The position numbers were made by a program, and so were the translations under genes. Positions 61,721-64,000 of a stretch of DNA of 64,000 nt are shown here, piece after piece; position 1 is the stretch's first letter, and every line of letters starts with the position of its first letter. The notes under the pieces are model-generated. The model saw nothing but the letters and a program-made list of their open reading frames with translations. It was not told the origin of the DNA and searched no databases. The stretch comes from Rhynchopus euleeides (lineage: Eukaryota > Euglenozoa > Diplonemea > Diplonemida > Diplonemidae): NCBI GenBank assembly GCA_963210315.1, contig OY723238.1, positions 2,108,001-2,172,000 of the forward strand, in the 5' to 3' direction.

Positions 61721-64000
61721 TGTTGCTGGAGGTTGCTGCAGGTTGCTGGAGGTTGCTAGAGGTGGCTGGAGGTTGCTAGAGGTTGCTAGAGGTTGCTGGA
61801 GGTCGCTGGACGTTGCTGGAGGTTGCTGGAGGTTGCTGGAGGTTGCTAGAGGTTGCTAGAGGTTGCTAGAGGTTGCTGGAGGTTGCTGGATGTTGCTGGA
61901 GGTTGCTAGAGGTTGCTAGAGGTTCCTAGAGGTTGCTAGAGGTTGCTAGAGGTTGCTGGCGGTTGCTGGAGGTTGCTAGAGGTTGCTGGCGGTTGCTGGA
62001 GGTTGCTACAGGTTGCTGGAGGTTGCTGGAGGTTGCTGCAGGTTGCTGCAGGTTGCTGGAGGTTGCTAGAGGTTGCTAGAGGTTGCTGGAGGTTGCTGGA
62101 GGTTGCTGGAGGTTGCTGGAGGTTGCTGGAGGTTGCTAGAGGTTGCTGGAGGTTGCTAGAGGTTGCTAGAGGTTGCTAGAGGTTGCTAGAGGTTGCTGGA
62201 GGTTGCTGGATTTTGCTGGAGGTTGCTGGAGGTTGCTGGAGGTTGCTGGAGGTTGCTAGAGGTTGCTGGAGGTTGCTGGAGGTTGCTAGAGGTTGCTAGT
62301 GGTTGCTGGAGGTTGCTAGAGGTTGCTGGAGGTTGCTGGAGGTTGCTGCAGGTTGCTGGAGGTTGCTGGATGTTGCTAGAGGTGGCTGGAGGTTGCTAGA
62401 GGTTGCTAGAGGTTGCTGGACGTTACTGGAGGTTGCTGGAGGTTGCTGGAGGTTGCTAGAGGTTGCTAGAAGTTGCTGGAGGTTGCTGGAGGTTGCTGGA
62501 TGTTGCTGGAGGTTGCTGCAGGTTGCTGGAGGTTGCTAGAGGTGGCTGGAGGTTGCTAGAGGTTGCTAGAGGTTGCTGGAGGTTGCTGGATGTTGCTGGA
62601 GGTTGCTAGAGGTTGCTAGAGGTTCCTAGAGGTTGCTAGAGGTTGCTAGAGGTTGCTGGCGGTTGCTGGAGGTTGCTAGAGGTTGCTGGCGGTTGCTGGA
62701 GGTTGCTACAGGTTGCTGGAGGTTGCTGGAGGTTGCTGCAGGTTGCTGCAGGTTGCTGGAGGTTGCTAGAGGTTGCTAGAGGTTGCTAGAGGTTGCTGGA
62801 GGTTGCTGGAGGTTGCTGGAGGTTGCTAGAGGTTGCTGGAGGTTGCTAGAGGTTGCTAGAGGTTGCTAGAGGTTGCTAGAGGTTGCTAGAGGTTGCTAGA
62901 GGTTGCTGGAGGTTGCTGGATGTTGCTGGAGGTTGCTGCAGGTTGCTAGAGGTTGCTGGAGGTTGCTAGAGGTTGCTGGAGGTTGCTGGAGGTTGCTAGA
63001 GGTTGCTAGAGGTTGCTGGAGGTTGCTGGAGGTTGCTGCAGGTTGCTGCAGGTTGCTGGAGGTTGCTGGATGTTGCTGGAGGTTGCTGGAGGTTGATGGA
63101 GGTTGCTAGAGGTGGCTGGAGGTTGCTAGAGGTTGCTGGAGGTTGCTGGACGTTGCTGGAGGTTGCTGGAGGTTGCTGGAGGTTGCTAGAGGTTGCTAGA
63201 GGTTGCTGGAGGTTGCTGGATGTTGCTGGAGGTTGCTAGAGGTTGCTAGGGGTTCCTAGAGGTTGCTAGAGGTTGCTGGAGGTTGCTAGAGGTTGCTGGA
63301 GGTTGCTGGACGTTGCTGGAGGTTGCTGGAGGTTGCTGGAGGTTGCTAGAGGTTGCTGGAGGTTGCTAGAGGTTGCTGGAGGTTGCTGGAGGTTGCTGGA
63401 GGTTGATGGAGGTTGCTAGAGGTGGCTGGAGGTTGCTAGAGGTTGCTGGAGGTTGCTGGACGTTGCTGGAGGTTGCTGGAGGTTGCTGGAGGTTGCTAGA
63501 GGTTGCTAGAGGTTGCTGGAGGTTGCTGGATGTTGCTGGAGGTTGCTAGAGGTTGCTAGGGGTTCCTAGAGGTTGCTAGAGGTTGCTGGAGGTTGCTAGA
63601 GGTGGCTGGAGGTTGCTAGAGGTTGCTGGAGGTTGCTGGACGTTGCTGGAGGTTGCTGGAGGTTGCTAGAGGTGGCTGGAGGTTGCTAGAGGTTGCTGGA
63701 GGTTGCTGGACGTTGCTGGAGGTTGCTGGAGGTTGCTAGAGGTTGCTGGAGGTTGCTGGATGTTGCTGGAGGTTGCTAGAGGTTCCTAGAGGTTCCTAGA
63801 GGTTGCTAGAGGTTCCTCGAGGTTGCTAGAGGTTGCTGGAGGTTGCTGGACGTTGCTGGAGGTTGCTAGAGGTGGCTGGAGGTTGCTAGAGGTTGCTAGA
63901 GGTTGCTGGAGGTTGCCGGAGGTTGCTGGAGGTTGCTGGAGGTTGCTGGAGGTTGCTAGAGGTTGCTAGAGGTTGCTAGAGGTTGCTAGAGGTTGCTAGA
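61721..64000 (+). repeat. 10 bp satellite array, block 5, running off the window
   Basis: About 228 further units in constant register to the right edge, with a local duplication of about 300 bp near 63.1-63.6 kb (GATGGAGG units at about 63094 and 63404). The array end is not in the window. Confidence 0.97.

Noticed and set aside
15441-64000. CRISPR array
   Set aside because: The repeats are contiguous 10-mers with no unique spacers, and the sequence is eukaryotic.
15441-64000. Telomeric repeat
   Set aside because: The unit GTTGCTRGAG does not match a TTAGGG/TTTAGGG-type telomere, and it contains internal transposons and higher-order structure.

Overview
The window looks like a piece of nuclear DNA from a eukaryote, most likely a unicellular alga or other protist. 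The signs are a GT-AG spliced gene, widely spaced single genes with no operons, several classes of eukaryotic transposons, a Penelope-like retroelement and a very large simple-unit satellite. Nothing fixes the species; a chromerid-like or other algal genome is only a guess from overall style.

Layout. (1) 1-15,440 is a gene-bearing arm. All three supported host genes are on the plus strand: a ubiquitin-like/WD40 protein (1673-2806), a two-exon Golgi-type nucleotide-sugar transferase (3257-4958) and an unrecognised acidic protein (10319-11785). Between them are small inverted-repeat elements: a 1.93 kb piggyBac-type non-autonomous element with TTAA duplications and two TA-flanked MITEs nested inside it, a 71 bp TA-flanked foldback, a possible 1.1 kb element with 25 bp inverted ends, and dispersed direct repeats. 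A 305 bp copy of the 5' end of the WD40 gene reappears at 14427-14731, cut off after the ubiquitin-like domain.

(2) From about 15,441 to the right edge, roughly 39 kb is a single satellite of a 10 bp unit (consensus GTTGCTRGAG). It keeps almost perfect 10 bp register and shows higher-order repeats of about 0.5 to 1.5 kb. Three poly(A)-tailed retroposon copies interrupt it (30774-31255, 31464-31983, 61424-61720).

(3) An 8.4 kb Penelope-like element (38377-46758) is inserted in the satellite. It has 171/172 bp direct repeats at both ends and one giant ORF joining a basic Gly/Lys-rich region, an N-terminal GIY-YIG endonuclease, a Penelope-type reverse transcriptase, a complete-looking ubiquitin-specific protease (USP/C19) domain and a long coiled coil. 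In its 3' UTR, and again just upstream of the satellite start at 15228, lies a structured RNA whose conserved core closely resembles a twister self-cleaving ribozyme.

The best candidates for an undescribed system are the reverse transcriptase-deubiquitinase fusion and its apparent pairing with a twister-like ribozyme, inside a register-locked 10 bp satellite.
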